Shown here piece after piece: positions 9,593 to 21,501 of a DNA stretch of 64,000 bases (the stretch's first letter is position 1; each line of letters begins with the position of its first letter). The stretch is from Streptomyces sp. JB150. GTDB taxonomy: Bacteria; Actinomycetota; Actinomycetes; Streptomycetales; Streptomycetaceae. The stretch covers positions 2,906,169-2,970,168 of the forward strand of contig NZ_CP049780.1 of assembly GCF_011193355.1 (NCBI RefSeq), written 5' to 3'. The position numbers were made by a program, and so were the translations under genes. The notes under the pieces are model-generated. The model worked only from the letters and a program-made list of their open reading frames with translations. It did no database searches and was not told the origin of the DNA.

Positions 9593-11431
9593 TCAGCCCG
9601 CCACGAACGTCCGCGCCGCCTTGTCGTGCCAGCACTGGCGCCACGGCTTGTCGAACAGGCACCACAGCACGCCGACGAGTCCCACGCCGAGCATGCCGGG
9701 CACGCTGTACACCAGCCAGCGGCACAGGGCCGCGCCGAACGCCGGCGGCTCGTGCGCCTCGATGTCCCGCACCTCCAGGCCCATCAGCCGCTTGCCGAGC
9801 GTACGGCCCCACTTGGCGACCGGCAGGGCCTCGTAGAGGATGCCGGCGACCATCAGGACGCCCAGGATGATGCCCAGGTACATCGACGTGGTGCCGTCCA
9901 GCAGCCACACCGTGACCGTCTGGCCGGAGAGCTTCGCCTGGTCGACCTTCTCCTGGATGTGGTCCAGCGCCCTGGCGCCGAGCGGCACCGCGGCGACGGC
10001 CGTGACGCCCGCGACGACCACGGTGTCGATGAGCCGCGCGACCAGCCGCTTGCCGAGCCCCGCGGGGCGGGCCGACGCCTGCCGCCGCGCGGCCGCCTGG
10101 AACAGGTCCTCGACCGGGGGCTTCCACGGCGCGACCGGCTGGTCGTCGGCGCCGCCCCCGGCGAGCTGGTGCACCTGCTGCGCCCAGGAGGCCTGTCCGC
10201 CACCGGGCCCGGCCGTCACCGGCGTGGCGCCGGCAGCCTGCTGCGGCACCTGCGCCGCGGCCTGCGGGAAGCCGACGGCGGCCTGGGCGCCTGCGGCGGG
10301 CTGCGGGGTGCCCGCGGCGGGCGGCTGCTGGAGGGCTGCCGCCGGTTGCTGCTGGGGGCCGGCGGGGGCGGCGGGGGTCGAGGCGGCGGGCGCGGATGCC
10401 GCCTGGGCCGCCTGCGCGGCGGCGGCACGGGCAGCCGCCGCCTTGCCGGCGGCGAAGCCGGGGCCGGCGGGGCCGGGGGTGGCCGGTGAGGCGGGGGTGC
10501 CCGGTGCGCCGGGGGCGCCCGGGGTGCCGGGTGAGCCGGTGACGCCGTGCGCACCGGAGGCACCGGGCGTGCCGGTCGCGTTCGGGGTGCCCGCAGTGCC
10601 CGGGGTACCCGGAGTGCCCGGTCCGCCGGGCCCGCCCGTGAGGGCCTGCGCGCCCTGCACGCCTGCCGTACCGGACCCGCCCGCGACGCCGTGCCCGCCC
10701 GGAGCACCCGGCCCGCCGGGGGCTGCCGAGGTGCCGGTTGGGCCGGGGGCGCCCGGGGTCGCGGGGTTCGGCGTCGGACCGGAGGCGGTCGCGCGCGGGC
10801 CGGCCGCGCGGAAGGTCATGGTGCCCTCCTCCCCGCCCCGGCCCGCTGCTCCGGGCCCCATGACCGGGCCGAAGCCCGCACCGGAGCCGGCGGCGCCGGC
10901 CGCGGCACCCTGGCCCGCCCCGAAACCGGCGGCGCCGGCCGCGCCCGGCGTCGAACCGGCGGCCGCCGGGCCGCCCTCCGCTCCCCCGCCCCCCTGCGTC
11001 GGGCGGCGGAACACGAACGTGTTGCCGGGTGACGGCGTGTCGGCGTCGGACGAGGCCCCGGCGGACGCCCGCGGATCGGTGCTCCCGGGAGCGCCCCAGG
11101 CGACGCGGCGGTCCTGGTCGCCGCCGAAGCCGGACTGGTGGGAGCGGTCGGCGCCCCAGGAGGACGCGGGGTCGTCGACCGGGTCCTCGTCGAAGAAGTG
11201 CGGACCGGTCTCCTCGACCGAGGCCGTCGAGGCCCGGGAGGCCGGGGAGGGCTGCGCCGGGCCGACCCCGGGCGGCGGGGCGAGCGGTTCGCCGTCGGCC
11301 GGGGCCGGACGGCTGGTGCCCGGTACCCACGCGGCACCGTTCCAGTACCGGACGTATCCGGGGATGGAGGGGTCCGGGTAATACCCTTCGCGGGGCCGGT
11401 CGTCACCTGGGGCCGGGGTTGGGGCGCTCAT
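9593..11431 (-). CDS. RDD-family membrane protein with DUF2510 and collagen-like region
   Basis: A 612-residue protein. At the N-terminus is a DUF2510-type motif (EGYYPDPSIPGYVRYWNGAAW, two conserved Trp/Tyr). A disordered Ala/Pro/Gly stretch follows, with roughly 95 residues reading as Gly-Xaa-Yaa triplets (GTPGTPGTAGTPNATGTPG and similar) near the middle. The C-terminal 170 residues form an RDD domain (RLVARLIDTVVVAGVTAVA, KRLMGLEVRDI). The start is the ATG at 11431. The triplet stretch is collagen-like by sequence; whether it trimerises is unknown. Confidence 0.85.
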   Translation of the reverse strand: MSAPTPAPGDDRPREGYYPDPSIPGYVRYWNGAAWVPGTSRPAPADGEPLAPPPGVGPAQPSPASRASTASVEETGPHFFDEDPVDDPASSWGADRSHQSGFGGDQDRRVAWGAPGSTDPRASAGASSDADTPSPGNTFVFRRPTQGGGGAEGGPAAAGSTPGAAGAAGFGAGQGAAAGAAGSGAGFGPVMGPGAAGRGGEEGTMTFRAAGPRATASGPTPNPATPGAPGPTGTSAAPGGPGAPGGHGVAGGSGTAGVQGAQALTGGPGGPGTPGTPGTAGTPNATGTPGASGAHGVTGSPGTPGAPGAPGTPASPATPGPAGPGFAAGKAAAARAAAAQAAQAASAPAASTPAAPAGPQQQPAAALQQPPAAGTPQPAAGAQAAVGFPQAAAQVPQQAAGATPVTAGPGGGQASWAQQVHQLAGGGADDQPVAPWKPPVEDLFQAAARRQASARPAGLGKRLVARLIDTVVVAGVTAVAAVPLGARALDHIQEKVDQAKLSGQTVTVWLLDGTTSMYLGIILGVLMVAGILYEALPVAKWGRTLGKRLMGLEVRDIEAHEPPAFGAALCRWLVYSVPGMLGVGLVGVLWCLFDKPWRQCWHDKAARTFVAG

Positions 11432-11684
11432 GTCCGTCGTCCCGTATCTGCTCGGGGGTGTAATGGGGGCCTCCACATCTATCAGACGGGCGCAACCCTG
11501 AGCGTCAGTCCCGCCGTACCCACTCCTTTCGAGCACGGTTGTGCTACCCGGCGCCGGCGGCGCATCCGGCGGGCCCGCCGCGCGGGAAAAAAGTTCCGTG
11601 AACCCGCGTAATGACCGAGTGCCGGCCCGCTCTCCCCTCGTACGGGCCCACTGCCGGACCCGTACGACAGAGAGGAAGACCGTC

Positions 11685-12095
11685 ATGTACACCGTCGTGG
11701 AGCGCGAACTGGAGCTGCGTCTCGTCCTGTCCCCCGAGCGCGCCGTCGCCGTGCCCGCCCGGCTGAGCTACCGCACCGACGACCCGTACGCCGTGCACAT
11801 CGCCTTCCACATCGACTCACTGTGCCCGGTCGACTGGACGTTCGCCCGGGAGCTGCTGGTCGAGGGGGTGTTCCGGCCGTGCGGGGACGGTGACGTGCGG
11901 GTGTGGCCGACGAAGGCGGAGGGGCGCTGTGTGGTGCTGATGGCGCTGAGTTCCCCGGCCGGGGAGGCGCTGCTGGAGGCTCCGGCGGCACCGGTGTCGG
12001 CGTGGCTGGAGCGGACGCTGCGGGTGGTGCCGCCGGGCACGGAGGGCGAGCAGCTGGGCCTCGACGACGGTCTCGACCGGTTGCTCGCCCAGTGA
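11685..12095 (+). CDS. ssgG: SsgA-like sporulation/cell-division protein (SsgG-like)
   Basis: A 136-residue member of the actinomycete SsgA-like (SALP) family, which positions septa and peptidoglycan synthesis during sporulation. Diagnostic features are the N-terminal ERELELRLVL strand, the VPARLSYRTDDPYAVHIAFH segment, W-T-FARELL, and the downstream DVRVWPT motif. AGAGGAAG lies ahead of the ATG at 11685. The paralogue name ssgG comes from position next to the FAD oxidase and RDD genes, as I recall for S. coelicolor; family assignment is much firmer than the letter. Confidence 0.85.
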   Translation: MYTVVERELELRLVLSPERAVAVPARLSYRTDDPYAVHIAFHIDSLCPVDWTFARELLVEGVFRPCGDGDVRVWPTKAEGRCVVLMALSSPAGEALLEAPAAPVSAWLERTLRVVPPGTEGEQLGLDDGLDRLLAQ

Positions 12096-12106
12096 GCGCG
12101 GGAGGG

Positions 12107-13480
12107 TCAGAAGAGCTTGCCCGGGTTGAGGATGCCCAGCGGGTCGAACACCTGCTTGACGGCCCGCTGCATCTCCAGCCCCACGGGCCCGAGTTCCCGG
12201 GCCAGCCACTCCTTCTTCAGCACGCCGACGCCGTGTTCGCCGGTGATGGTGCCGCCGAGGGCGAGGCCGAGGGCCATGATCTCGTCGAAGGACTCGCGGG
12301 CGCGCCGGGACTCGTCCGGGTCGCGGGCGTCGAAGCACACGGTCGGGTGGGTGTTGCCGTCGCCCGCGTGCGCGCAGACCCCGATGGTCAGCCCGTACTT
12401 CTCGGCGATGCGCTCGACCCCGGCCAGCAGGTCGCCGAGCCGGGTGCGGGGCACGCACACGTCGTCGATCATCGTGGTGCCCTTGACGGCCTCCAGCGCG
12501 GGGAGTGACATCCGGCGCGCCTGGAGCAGCAGGTCCGACTCGGCGGTGTCGTCGGCGGGCACCACCTGGGTGGCGCCGGCGGCCTCGCACAGCCGGCCGA
12601 CGGCGGCGAGGTCGGCGGCCGGGTCGGGGGTGTCGAAGGCGACGAGGAGCAGCGCCTCGGTGGTCTCCGGCAGTCCCATGTGCGCCAGGTCGTTGACGGC
12701 CTTGACCGTCGTACGGTCCATGAGTTCGAGGAGTGACGGGACGTGCCCGGCGGCCATGATCCGGCACACGGCGTCGCAGGCGGCCGCCGCCGAGGCGAAC
12801 TCGGCGGCGAGCACGAGCTGCCGCGGGGGCTCGGGCTTGAGGGCGACGGTCGCGCGCACGACGATGCCGAGCGAGCCCTCGGAGCCGACGAACAGCCGGG
12901 TCAGGTCGTATCCGGCGACGCCCTTGGCGGTGCGGCGGCCGGTGGACATGAGCCGCCCGTCGGCGAGGACGACGTCCAGGCCGAGCACGTACTCGGCCGT
13001 CACCCCGTACTTCACACAGCACAGTCCGCCGGCGGCGGTGCCGATGTTGCCGCCGATCGTGCACATCTCCCAGCTGGAGGGGTCGGGCGGGTAGGACAGC
13101 CCGTGTTCGCCGACCGCGCGGGAGAGGGTGGCGTTGACGACGCCGGGTTCGACGACGGCGACCCGGTCGACCGGGTCGATCTCGATGATCCGGTCCATCT
13201 TGGTCAGGGACAGCACGATGCAGCCGTCGGTGGCGTTGGCCCCGCCGGACAGGCCGGTGCGGGCGCCCTGCGGGACGACCGGGACGCGCAGCTCGGTCGC
13301 GGTGCGCATGACGTGCTGGACCTCTTCGACGGTGCGCGGCAGCACCACCACGGCGGGGGTGCCGGCCGGGCAGAAGCTCGCCATGTCGTGGGCGTAGGAG
13401 GCGGTGATGTCGGAGTCGGTGTGGACGGCCTCGGCCGGCAGTCGAGCGAGCAGCCGGTCGACGAGAGGGCTAGGGCTCAT
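12107..13480 (-). CDS. FAD-linked oxidase, glycolate oxidase GlcD / D-lactate dehydrogenase type
   Basis: A 457-residue flavoprotein of the vanillyl-alcohol-oxidase fold. The PCMH FAD-binding half is seen in RTVEEVQHVMRTATELRVPVVPQG, GARTGLSGGANA and SYPPDPSSWEMCTIGGNIGT. The FAD-oxidase C-terminal half ends in the metal-site-like HAGDGNTHP and the GTITGEHGVGVLKK motif. Such enzymes oxidise 2-hydroxy acids such as D-lactate or glycolate; the electron acceptor is not evident. The start is the ATG at 13480. It is divergent from the TPR gene over about 90 bases. Confidence 0.9.
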   Translation of the reverse strand: MSPSPLVDRLLARLPAEAVHTDSDITASYAHDMASFCPAGTPAVVVLPRTVEEVQHVMRTATELRVPVVPQGARTGLSGGANATDGCIVLSLTKMDRIIEIDPVDRVAVVEPGVVNATLSRAVGEHGLSYPPDPSSWEMCTIGGNIGTAAGGLCCVKYGVTAEYVLGLDVVLADGRLMSTGRRTAKGVAGYDLTRLFVGSEGSLGIVVRATVALKPEPPRQLVLAAEFASAAAACDAVCRIMAAGHVPSLLELMDRTTVKAVNDLAHMGLPETTEALLLVAFDTPDPAADLAAVGRLCEAAGATQVVPADDTAESDLLLQARRMSLPALEAVKGTTMIDDVCVPRTRLGDLLAGVERIAEKYGLTIGVCAHAGDGNTHPTVCFDARDPDESRRARESFDEIMALGLALGGTITGEHGVGVLKKEWLARELGPVGLEMQRAVKQVFDPLGILNPGKLF

Positions 13481-13577
13481 GATCACAGCGTCGCACCGGG
13501 GGCCATCGGTGTGAACCCCGTCGCGGCACCCTTCGGCTGACCGGATGTGCTCGTCGTATTGACGCACAGTGAGCGGC

Positions 13578-15074
13578 ATGAAGACCCAGGACGGCGCGGA
13601 GAGCCAGAGCGGCGCGGAGAGCCAGGACGGTGTGACGGCGCGGGAGCAGGCCGGGGAGGACGTGTCCGGCGGGCGGCGGCGCCGGCGGATCCGGATCGCG
13701 ACGGGGGTGTCGGCCGGCGTGCTCGCCGGGGGCCTGGTGGTCGGCGGGGTGCTGACGCTGCAGCCGTCCGGCCGGCCGGCCGCCCCGCCGCCCGCCGCGG
13801 GAGCCGCCGCGGCGCGGGCCGCGGTCACCAAGGGGATTCCTGCCGCGCCGCCGGAGCTGGCGGCGCTGATCGGGGAGCGGGAGTCGCACCTGCGCAGGCA
13901 TCCGCGGGACGCCGCGGCCTGGGCGGTGCTCGGGACGGCGTACGTGGAGCAGGGGCGGCGCGCCGCCGATCCGGGGAACTACCCGAAGGCGGAGCGGGCG
14001 CTGCACACCTCGCTGCGGGTGCGGGCCCGCGGCAACGCGGCGGCCCTGGACGGTCTGGCGGCGCTGGCGAACGCCCGGCGGGACTTCCGGGCGGCCCGCA
14101 AGTGGGGCGAGGCCGCGCTGAAGGCGGACAGCGAGCGGTGGACGACGTATCCGCTGCTGATCGAGGCGTACACCGGACTCGGTGATCTCAAGGCGGCCCA
14201 GCGGACCCTGGACCGGCTGCGGGAGCTGCGCTCGGGTCCGGCCGTGAAGGCCCGCGCGGCCACCCTGTACTGGGATCTGGGCTGGCGCGAGGACGCGGCG
14301 GCCCAGCTGTCGGACGCGGCGGCGGCCGCCGGTTCGGCCGCCGAGCGGGCGGCGTGGCTGGAGCGGGCCGGGCAGATGGCGTGGGAGCGCGGGGAGCGGG
14401 AGGCGGCGCTGCGCCACTTCCAGGAGGCGCTGCGCACCGACCCCGATCAGCGGGTCGCGCAGGCCGGGCAGGGCAAGGCGCTGGCGGCGCTGGGCCGGAC
14501 CTCGGAGGCGCTGACCGCGTACCGGGCGGCGCTGGCCAAGCGGCCGGCGCCGGAGCACGCGCTGGAGCTGGGCGAGCTGTACGAGTCGCTGGGGCTCGAC
14601 CAGGCGGCGCGCATCCACTACGACCTGCTGCGGGAGCGGGTGCGGGCGGCGGCCGCGGGCGGCGCGGACGAGGAGCTGGTGCTGGGCGTCTTCGAGGCGG
14701 ACCACGGGGACGCGAGAGCCGCGGTGCGGCGGCTGCGCGCGGAGTGGCGGCGGCAGCCGTCGGTCGCGGTCGCCGACGCCCTGGGGTGGGCGCTGCACCG
14801 GGCGGGCGAGCACAAGGAGGCCCGGAAGTTCGCGGTGCGGGTGACCGACCGGCAGAAGGGGATCGGGGTGCGCAGCGCCCTGTACGCGTACCACCGGGGG
14901 ATGATCGAGCGGGCCCTCGGCCATGAGGGCGCCGCCCGGCGTCATCTCCAGGAGGCGCTGCGCCTGAACCCCTGGTTCTCGCCGCTGCACGCGCCGCGCG
15001 CGCGGACGGCGCTGCGGGAGCTGGGCGAGCCGCCCGTCGAGCCGCTGCCGCGGGGAGTGCGGGCGCCGGAGTAG
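13578..15074 (+). CDS. Tetratricopeptide-repeat protein with N-terminal membrane anchor
   Basis: About 498 residues. A basic segment (GRRRRRIR) precedes a single hydrophobic helix near residues 45-68, so the protein is probably anchored with its repeats outside or facing the membrane. Then come eight or more TPR-like helix pairs (AAWAVLGTAYVEQGR, EAALRHFQEALRTDPDQ, ARRHLQEALRLNPWF). The start is ambiguous: GTG at 13569 or ATG at 13578, neither with a strong ribosome site. A scaffold or chaperone-like role is inferred from the repeats only. Confidence 0.8.
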   Translation: MKTQDGAESQSGAESQDGVTAREQAGEDVSGGRRRRRIRIATGVSAGVLAGGLVVGGVLTLQPSGRPAAPPPAAGAAAARAAVTKGIPAAPPELAALIGERESHLRRHPRDAAAWAVLGTAYVEQGRRAADPGNYPKAERALHTSLRVRARGNAAALDGLAALANARRDFRAARKWGEAALKADSERWTTYPLLIEAYTGLGDLKAAQRTLDRLRELRSGPAVKARAATLYWDLGWREDAAAQLSDAAAAAGSAAERAAWLERAGQMAWERGEREAALRHFQEALRTDPDQRVAQAGQGKALAALGRTSEALTAYRAALAKRPAPEHALELGELYESLGLDQAARIHYDLLRERVRAAAAGGADEELVLGVFEADHGDARAAVRRLRAEWRRQPSVAVADALGWALHRAGEHKEARKFAVRVTDRQKGIGVRSALYAYHRGMIERALGHEGAARRHLQEALRLNPWFSPLHAPRARTALRELGEPPVEPLPRGVRAPE

Positions 15075-15113
15075 CCCCGGCGGCAACGGCTGCCCGGCAA
15101 CGGCTGCCGGCGG

Positions 15114-16322
<1,209 letters not shown>

Positions 16323-16396
16323 TCAGTCGTACGGCCGTATCGGCGGACTTTCTGTACAGGATGCCCACCCTCGTGGGCGGGCCGGGAGGGCTCGGC

Positions 16397-16900
16397 ATGG
16401 CGATCGATCATCTGGACGGGCGGATCATCGTGCTGCTGGCGCGCGAGCCGCGGATCGGGGTGCTGGAGATGTCCCGGCGGCTGGGCGTGGCGCGCGGCAC
16501 CGTGCAGGCGCGCCTGGACCGGCTTCAGTCGAACGGAGTCATCCGTGGCTTCGGCCCGCAGGTGGACCCGGCGGCCCTCGGCTACCCGGTGACGGCGTTC
16601 GCCACCCTCCAGATCCGGCAGGGGCAAGGAGCCGACGTACGGGCCCACTTGGCGACCGTGCCGGAGGTGCTGGAACTGCACACCACCACCGGGACGGGCG
16701 ACATGCTGTGCCGTCTGGTGGCCCGCTCCAACGCCGATCTCCAGCGGGTGATCGACCGGGTCGTCGGTTTTGATGGCATTGTCCGGGCCTCGACCGCGAT
16801 CGTGATGGAGAACCCCGTTCCGCTGCGGATCATCCCGCTGGTGGAGCAGGCGGCGCTGCCGACCGAGTCGTCGGGCCGGGCCCGGGAAGGGACGTCCTAG
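16397..16900 (+). CDS. Lrp/AsnC-family transcriptional regulator
   Basis: A 167-residue regulator. The N-terminal helix-turn-helix reads DHLDGRIIVLLAREPRIGVLEMSRRLGVARGTVQARLDRLQSNGVI, and the C-terminal RAM ligand/dimer domain includes GTGDMLCRLVARSNADLQRVIDRV. The ATG at 16397 has GGGAGGG six bases upstream and is preferred over an ATG at 16361. It is divergent from hppD, so tyrosine catabolism is the likely target. The osmolyte ABC operon follows only a few bases downstream and could be read through. Confidence 0.9.
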   Translation: MAIDHLDGRIIVLLAREPRIGVLEMSRRLGVARGTVQARLDRLQSNGVIRGFGPQVDPAALGYPVTAFATLQIRQGQGADVRAHLATVPEVLELHTTTGTGDMLCRLVARSNADLQRVIDRVVGFDGIVRASTAIVMENPVPLRIIPLVEQAALPTESSGRAREGTS

Positions 16901-16907
16901 CCGTGGG

Positions 16908-17556
16908 GTGAGCGATGTGAACTTCTGGGAGTACCTGGGCAGTCGCCACCAGCAGCTGCTCGCCGACGCCGGGCAGCACGCGAGCGCGGTCTTCCAGTGC
17001 ATGGTCGTGGCCACCCTCCTCGGGGTGCTGATCGCGGTGGCCACCTACCGCAGCGACTGGGCCGGCAACCTGGCCACCACGGCGACCTCCACCCTCCTCA
17101 CCATCCCGTCGCTCGCCATGATCGGCCTGCTCGTCCCGGTCGTCGGCCTGGGTGTGCCGCCGACCGTGATCGCGCTGACCCTGTACGGGCTGCTGCCGGT
17201 CGTGCGGAACGCGATCGTCGGCCTGCGCGGCGTCGACCCCGCGCTGGTGGACGCCGCCACCGGGATCGGCATGTCGCGGCTGTCCCGGCTGGTGCGGGTG
17301 GAGCTGCCGCTGGCCTGGCCGCCGATCCTCACCGGCATCCGGGTCTCCACGCAGATGCTGATGGGCATCGCCGCCATCGCCGCGTACGCCTCCGGACCCG
17401 GCCTCGGCAACGAGATCTTCCGCGGGATCGCCTCCCTGGGCAGCAGGAACGCGCTGAACCAGGTCCTCGCGGGCACCCTCGGGATCATCGTCCTCGCCCT
17501 GCTCTTCGACGCCGCGTACGTCCTGATCGGACGGCTGACCATCCCGAGGGGGATCC

Positions 17557-17564
<8 letters not shown>
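16908..17564 (+). CDS. OpuB-type ABC transporter permease 1
   Basis: Inner-membrane permease (218 residues, about six transmembrane segments) of the glycine betaine/choline/carnitine transporter class. The EAA loop (GVDPALVDAATGIGMSRLSRLVRVELPLAWPPIL) that docks on the ATPase is clear. GTG at 16908 or GTG at 16917 may be the start; the second has GGGGTGAG upstream. It overlaps the ATPase gene by 8 bases, so the operon is translationally coupled. Confidence 0.9.
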
Positions 17565-18794
<1,230 letters not shown>

Positions 18795-18798
<4 letters not shown>

Positions 18799-19655
18799 CG
18801 AGCGCACCGGACCGCGGGCGCCGCCCCGAGGGCGAGCACGAGGTCAGAGGGCTGCCGTTCCGGGACGACGGCGAGGCCGAGGCGGAGCCCGTCCCGCACG
18901 TGCGAAGCCCGCAGCCACGCCGCATCGGCTGGCGCAAGCTCACCTTCCTGCCCGCCTTCCTGGTGGCGCTGCTGCTGGCGACCAGGCTGTGGTTCGACCA
19001 GGCCGACCTGGACACCATCTCCGAGAACGCGCTGTCCGGCGGTCAGGTCTCCCAGGCGCTGTGGCAGCACGTCCAGCTGACGGTGATCTCCACCTTCTTC
19101 GTGCTGATCATCGCGATCCCGCTGGGCATCCTGCTGACCCGCGGGGCGATCCGCAGGGCGACCCCGGTGGCGATGGCCCTGGCCAACACCGGCCAGGCCA
19201 CCCCCGCGATCGGCCTGCTCGCCCTGCTGGTGATCTGGCTCGGCATCGGCCGCCGGGCCGCCCTGATCGGCATCATCGTCTACGCAGTGCTGCCGGTGCT
19301 GTCGAACACCATCGCGGGCCTCAAGGCGAACGACCCGACCCTGCTGGAGGCGGCCCGCGGCATCGGCATGTCCCCGCTCGGGGTGCTCACGAAGGTGGAA
19401 CTGCCGCTGGCGGTGCCGCTGATCCTGGCGGGCGTGCGCACGGCGCTGGTGCTGAACGTGGGCACGGCCACCCTGGCGACCTTCGGCGGAGGCGGCGGCC
19501 TCGGCGTGCTGATCACCACGGGCATCACCAACCAGCGGATGCCGGTGCTGGTGCTCGGCTCGATCCTCACGATCGCCCTGGCCCTGCTGGTGGACTGGCT
19601 GGCCTCGCTGGCGGAACTGCTGCTGCGCCCGCGGGGACTGGAGGCGGGGACATGA
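18795..19655 (+). CDS. OpuB-type ABC transporter permease 2
   Basis: Second permease subunit (286 residues). It has a cytoplasmic charged N-terminus of about 50 residues, then six transmembrane segments and an EAA loop (NDPTLLEAARGIGMSPLGVLTKVELPLAVPLIL). The ATG at 18795 overlaps the ATPase stop as ATGA, and its own stop overlaps the next ATG the same way. The two permeases probably form a heterodimer. Confidence 0.92.
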
Positions 19656-20620
19656 GACGGCGGATGTGCCTGCTGCTGGCGGGCGGGCTGCTGACCGCGG
19701 CCTCCGGGTGCGGGCTGACCAGCGGGTCCCCCATGGCCGACGACGTGCGGCCGGGGTCGATCGGGCGGGGCGAGCCGCTCAGGGGCGCCGATCTCACCGT
19801 GACGTCCAAGTCGTTCACCGAGCAGCTCATCCTCGGCGCGATCCTGGGCATCGCCTTCGAGGCGGCCGGCGCCGAGGTCCTCGACCGCACCGGCATCCAG
19901 GGCTCCATCGGCTCCCGCGAGGCCGTCCGCAAGGGCGACGCGGACGCCGTGTACGAGTACACCGGCACCGCCTGGATCACGTACCTCGGCAACCCGGACC
20001 CCCTCCCCGACCCGCACGAGCAGTGGCGGGCCGTGCGCGACGCCGACCGGAAGAACGGCCTGACCTGGCTGGCGCCGTCCGCCCTGAACAACACCTACGC
20101 CCTGGCCATGAACCGGGCCAACTCCGAGAAGTACGGCACGAAGACGCTCTCCGACGTCGCCGCGCTCGCGAAGAAGGACCCCGGCGCGGTGACGCTGTGC
20201 GTGGAGGGCGAGTTCGCCAACCGGGCGGACGGGCTGCCGGGGATGCAGGAGGAGTACGGGATGGACGTCCCGGCGGGCCGGATCACCCAGATGGACACCG
20301 GCATCATCTACACCCAGGCGGCGAAGGGCAGTTGCACGTACGGCGAGGTCTTCACCACCGACGGGCGGGTGAAGTCCATGAAGCTGGTGGTGATGGAGGA
20401 CGACAGGAAGTTCTTCCCGAACTACAACGCGGCGCCGGTGATCAACACCAGGACGCTCAAGGAGTGGCCGGCGATCACCGGCATCCTCGACCCGATCACC
20501 AGGAAGCTGAACAACGACGTGGCGCGGGACCTGAACGCCAAGGTCGACGTGGACGGCGAGGACCCGCACCAGGTCGCGCTGGACTGGCTGGTCGCGGAAG
20601 GGTTCGTGAAGCAGGGCTGA
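19652..20620 (+). CDS. OpuBC-type substrate-binding lipoprotein
   Basis: Extracellular solute-binding lipoprotein (322 residues) for a quaternary amine such as glycine betaine or choline. A short signal peptide ends in the lipobox TAASGC. The mature part starts the OpuAC fold with DLTVTSKSFTEQLILGAILG and contains GSREAVRKGDADAVYEYTGTAWITYL, both typical of the family. Last gene of the four-gene operon, in ATGA overlap with the permease. The exact osmolyte is not determinable. Confidence 0.92.
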   Translation: MRRRMCLLLAGGLLTAASGCGLTSGSPMADDVRPGSIGRGEPLRGADLTVTSKSFTEQLILGAILGIAFEAAGAEVLDRTGIQGSIGSREAVRKGDADAVYEYTGTAWITYLGNPDPLPDPHEQWRAVRDADRKNGLTWLAPSALNNTYALAMNRANSEKYGTKTLSDVAALAKKDPGAVTLCVEGEFANRADGLPGMQEEYGMDVPAGRITQMDTGIIYTQAAKGSCTYGEVFTTDGRVKSMKLVVMEDDRKFFPNYNAAPVINTRTLKEWPAITGILDPITRKLNNDVARDLNAKVDVDGEDPHQVALDWLVAEGFVKQG

Positions 20621-20638
20621 CCGGGGCGGCGGCCCGGC

Positions 20639-21427
20639 TCAGCAGGAGGGCACGGCCTTGCCGGAGTCCAGCGCGGCCAGCGACCGCACGGCGCCCTCGA
20701 GGGTGGTCACCGGGATCAGCCGCAGCCCCTTCGGCGCCTCCGCCTTCGCGTCCGCGCACTCGTCCCTCGGCACCAGGAAGACGGTCGCGCCGTCCCGCCG
20801 GGCGGCCTGCGTCTTCAGGGCCACGCCGCCCACGGCGCCGACTTCCCCGTCGGCGGTGATCGTGCCGGTGCCGGCGATCGTACGGCCGCCGGTGAGGTCG
20901 CCGCCGCGGCCGTCGCCGTCCAGCTTGTCGACGATGCCGAGCGAGAACAGCAGCCCCGCGCTGGGGCCGCCGACGTCCGCCAGCTCCAGGTCGACGTCGA
21001 TGTCGTCGTCGGAGCGGCCGAGGTAGTTCAGCGCGGCCGCGGTCGCCGCGTCCTGCGACTGCCGCATCTGCTTCGTGTTGAACTCGGCGATCTCCTTCAC
21101 GTTGTTGCCGCTCGGGTAGACGGCGTCCAGCGGCATCACGGCCCGGTCGGAGCGGAACCAGCCGTCGAGCAGGTCCGCGAGCGACACCCGCACCTCCGGG
21201 CCGGTCGCCACGATCGTCGTCATCCGCAGCTCGCCCCGCGTGTCCCGCACCGGCGCCCCCGAGATGGTGATCACCGGGATACCCCTGTTCTTCCCCAGCA
21301 CATCCGCCGTCGACCCCGGCTGCGCCACCGCGAACGGCAACGGCGCGAACACAGCGGTCGCGACCAGCGCCACGACGGGCACCGAACAGACGGCGAGGGC
21401 CTGGGAACGCGTGAGACGAGAGAGCAC
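20639..21427 (-). CDS. S16 (Lon-type) serine protease, membrane-anchored, no PDZ domain
   Basis: A 262-residue protein with an N-terminal hydrophobic anchor (residues 9-35) and a Lon-type protease domain. The Ser-Lys dyad is visible: S156 in ADVGGPSAGLLFSLG and K205 in VGAVGGVALKTQAARRDG. It resembles the YlbL-like family, but there is too little sequence between anchor and protease for the usual PDZ domain. Convergent with the ABC operon (18-base gap). Confidence 0.82.
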   Translation of the reverse strand: MLSRLTRSQALAVCSVPVVALVATAVFAPLPFAVAQPGSTADVLGKNRGIPVITISGAPVRDTRGELRMTTIVATGPEVRVSLADLLDGWFRSDRAVMPLDAVYPSGNNVKEIAEFNTKQMRQSQDAATAAALNYLGRSDDDIDVDLELADVGGPSAGLLFSLGIVDKLDGDGRGGDLTGGRTIAGTGTITADGEVGAVGGVALKTQAARRDGATVFLVPRDECADAKAEAPKGLRLIPVTTLEGAVRSLAALDSGKAVPSC

Positions 21428-21501
21428 GGAGTCAATCTAACGCCATGCTGCGCAACCGCCCCCGCCCAGCCCCGCACCGGGCGCCGTACCAGGGGGCTCG
21501 C

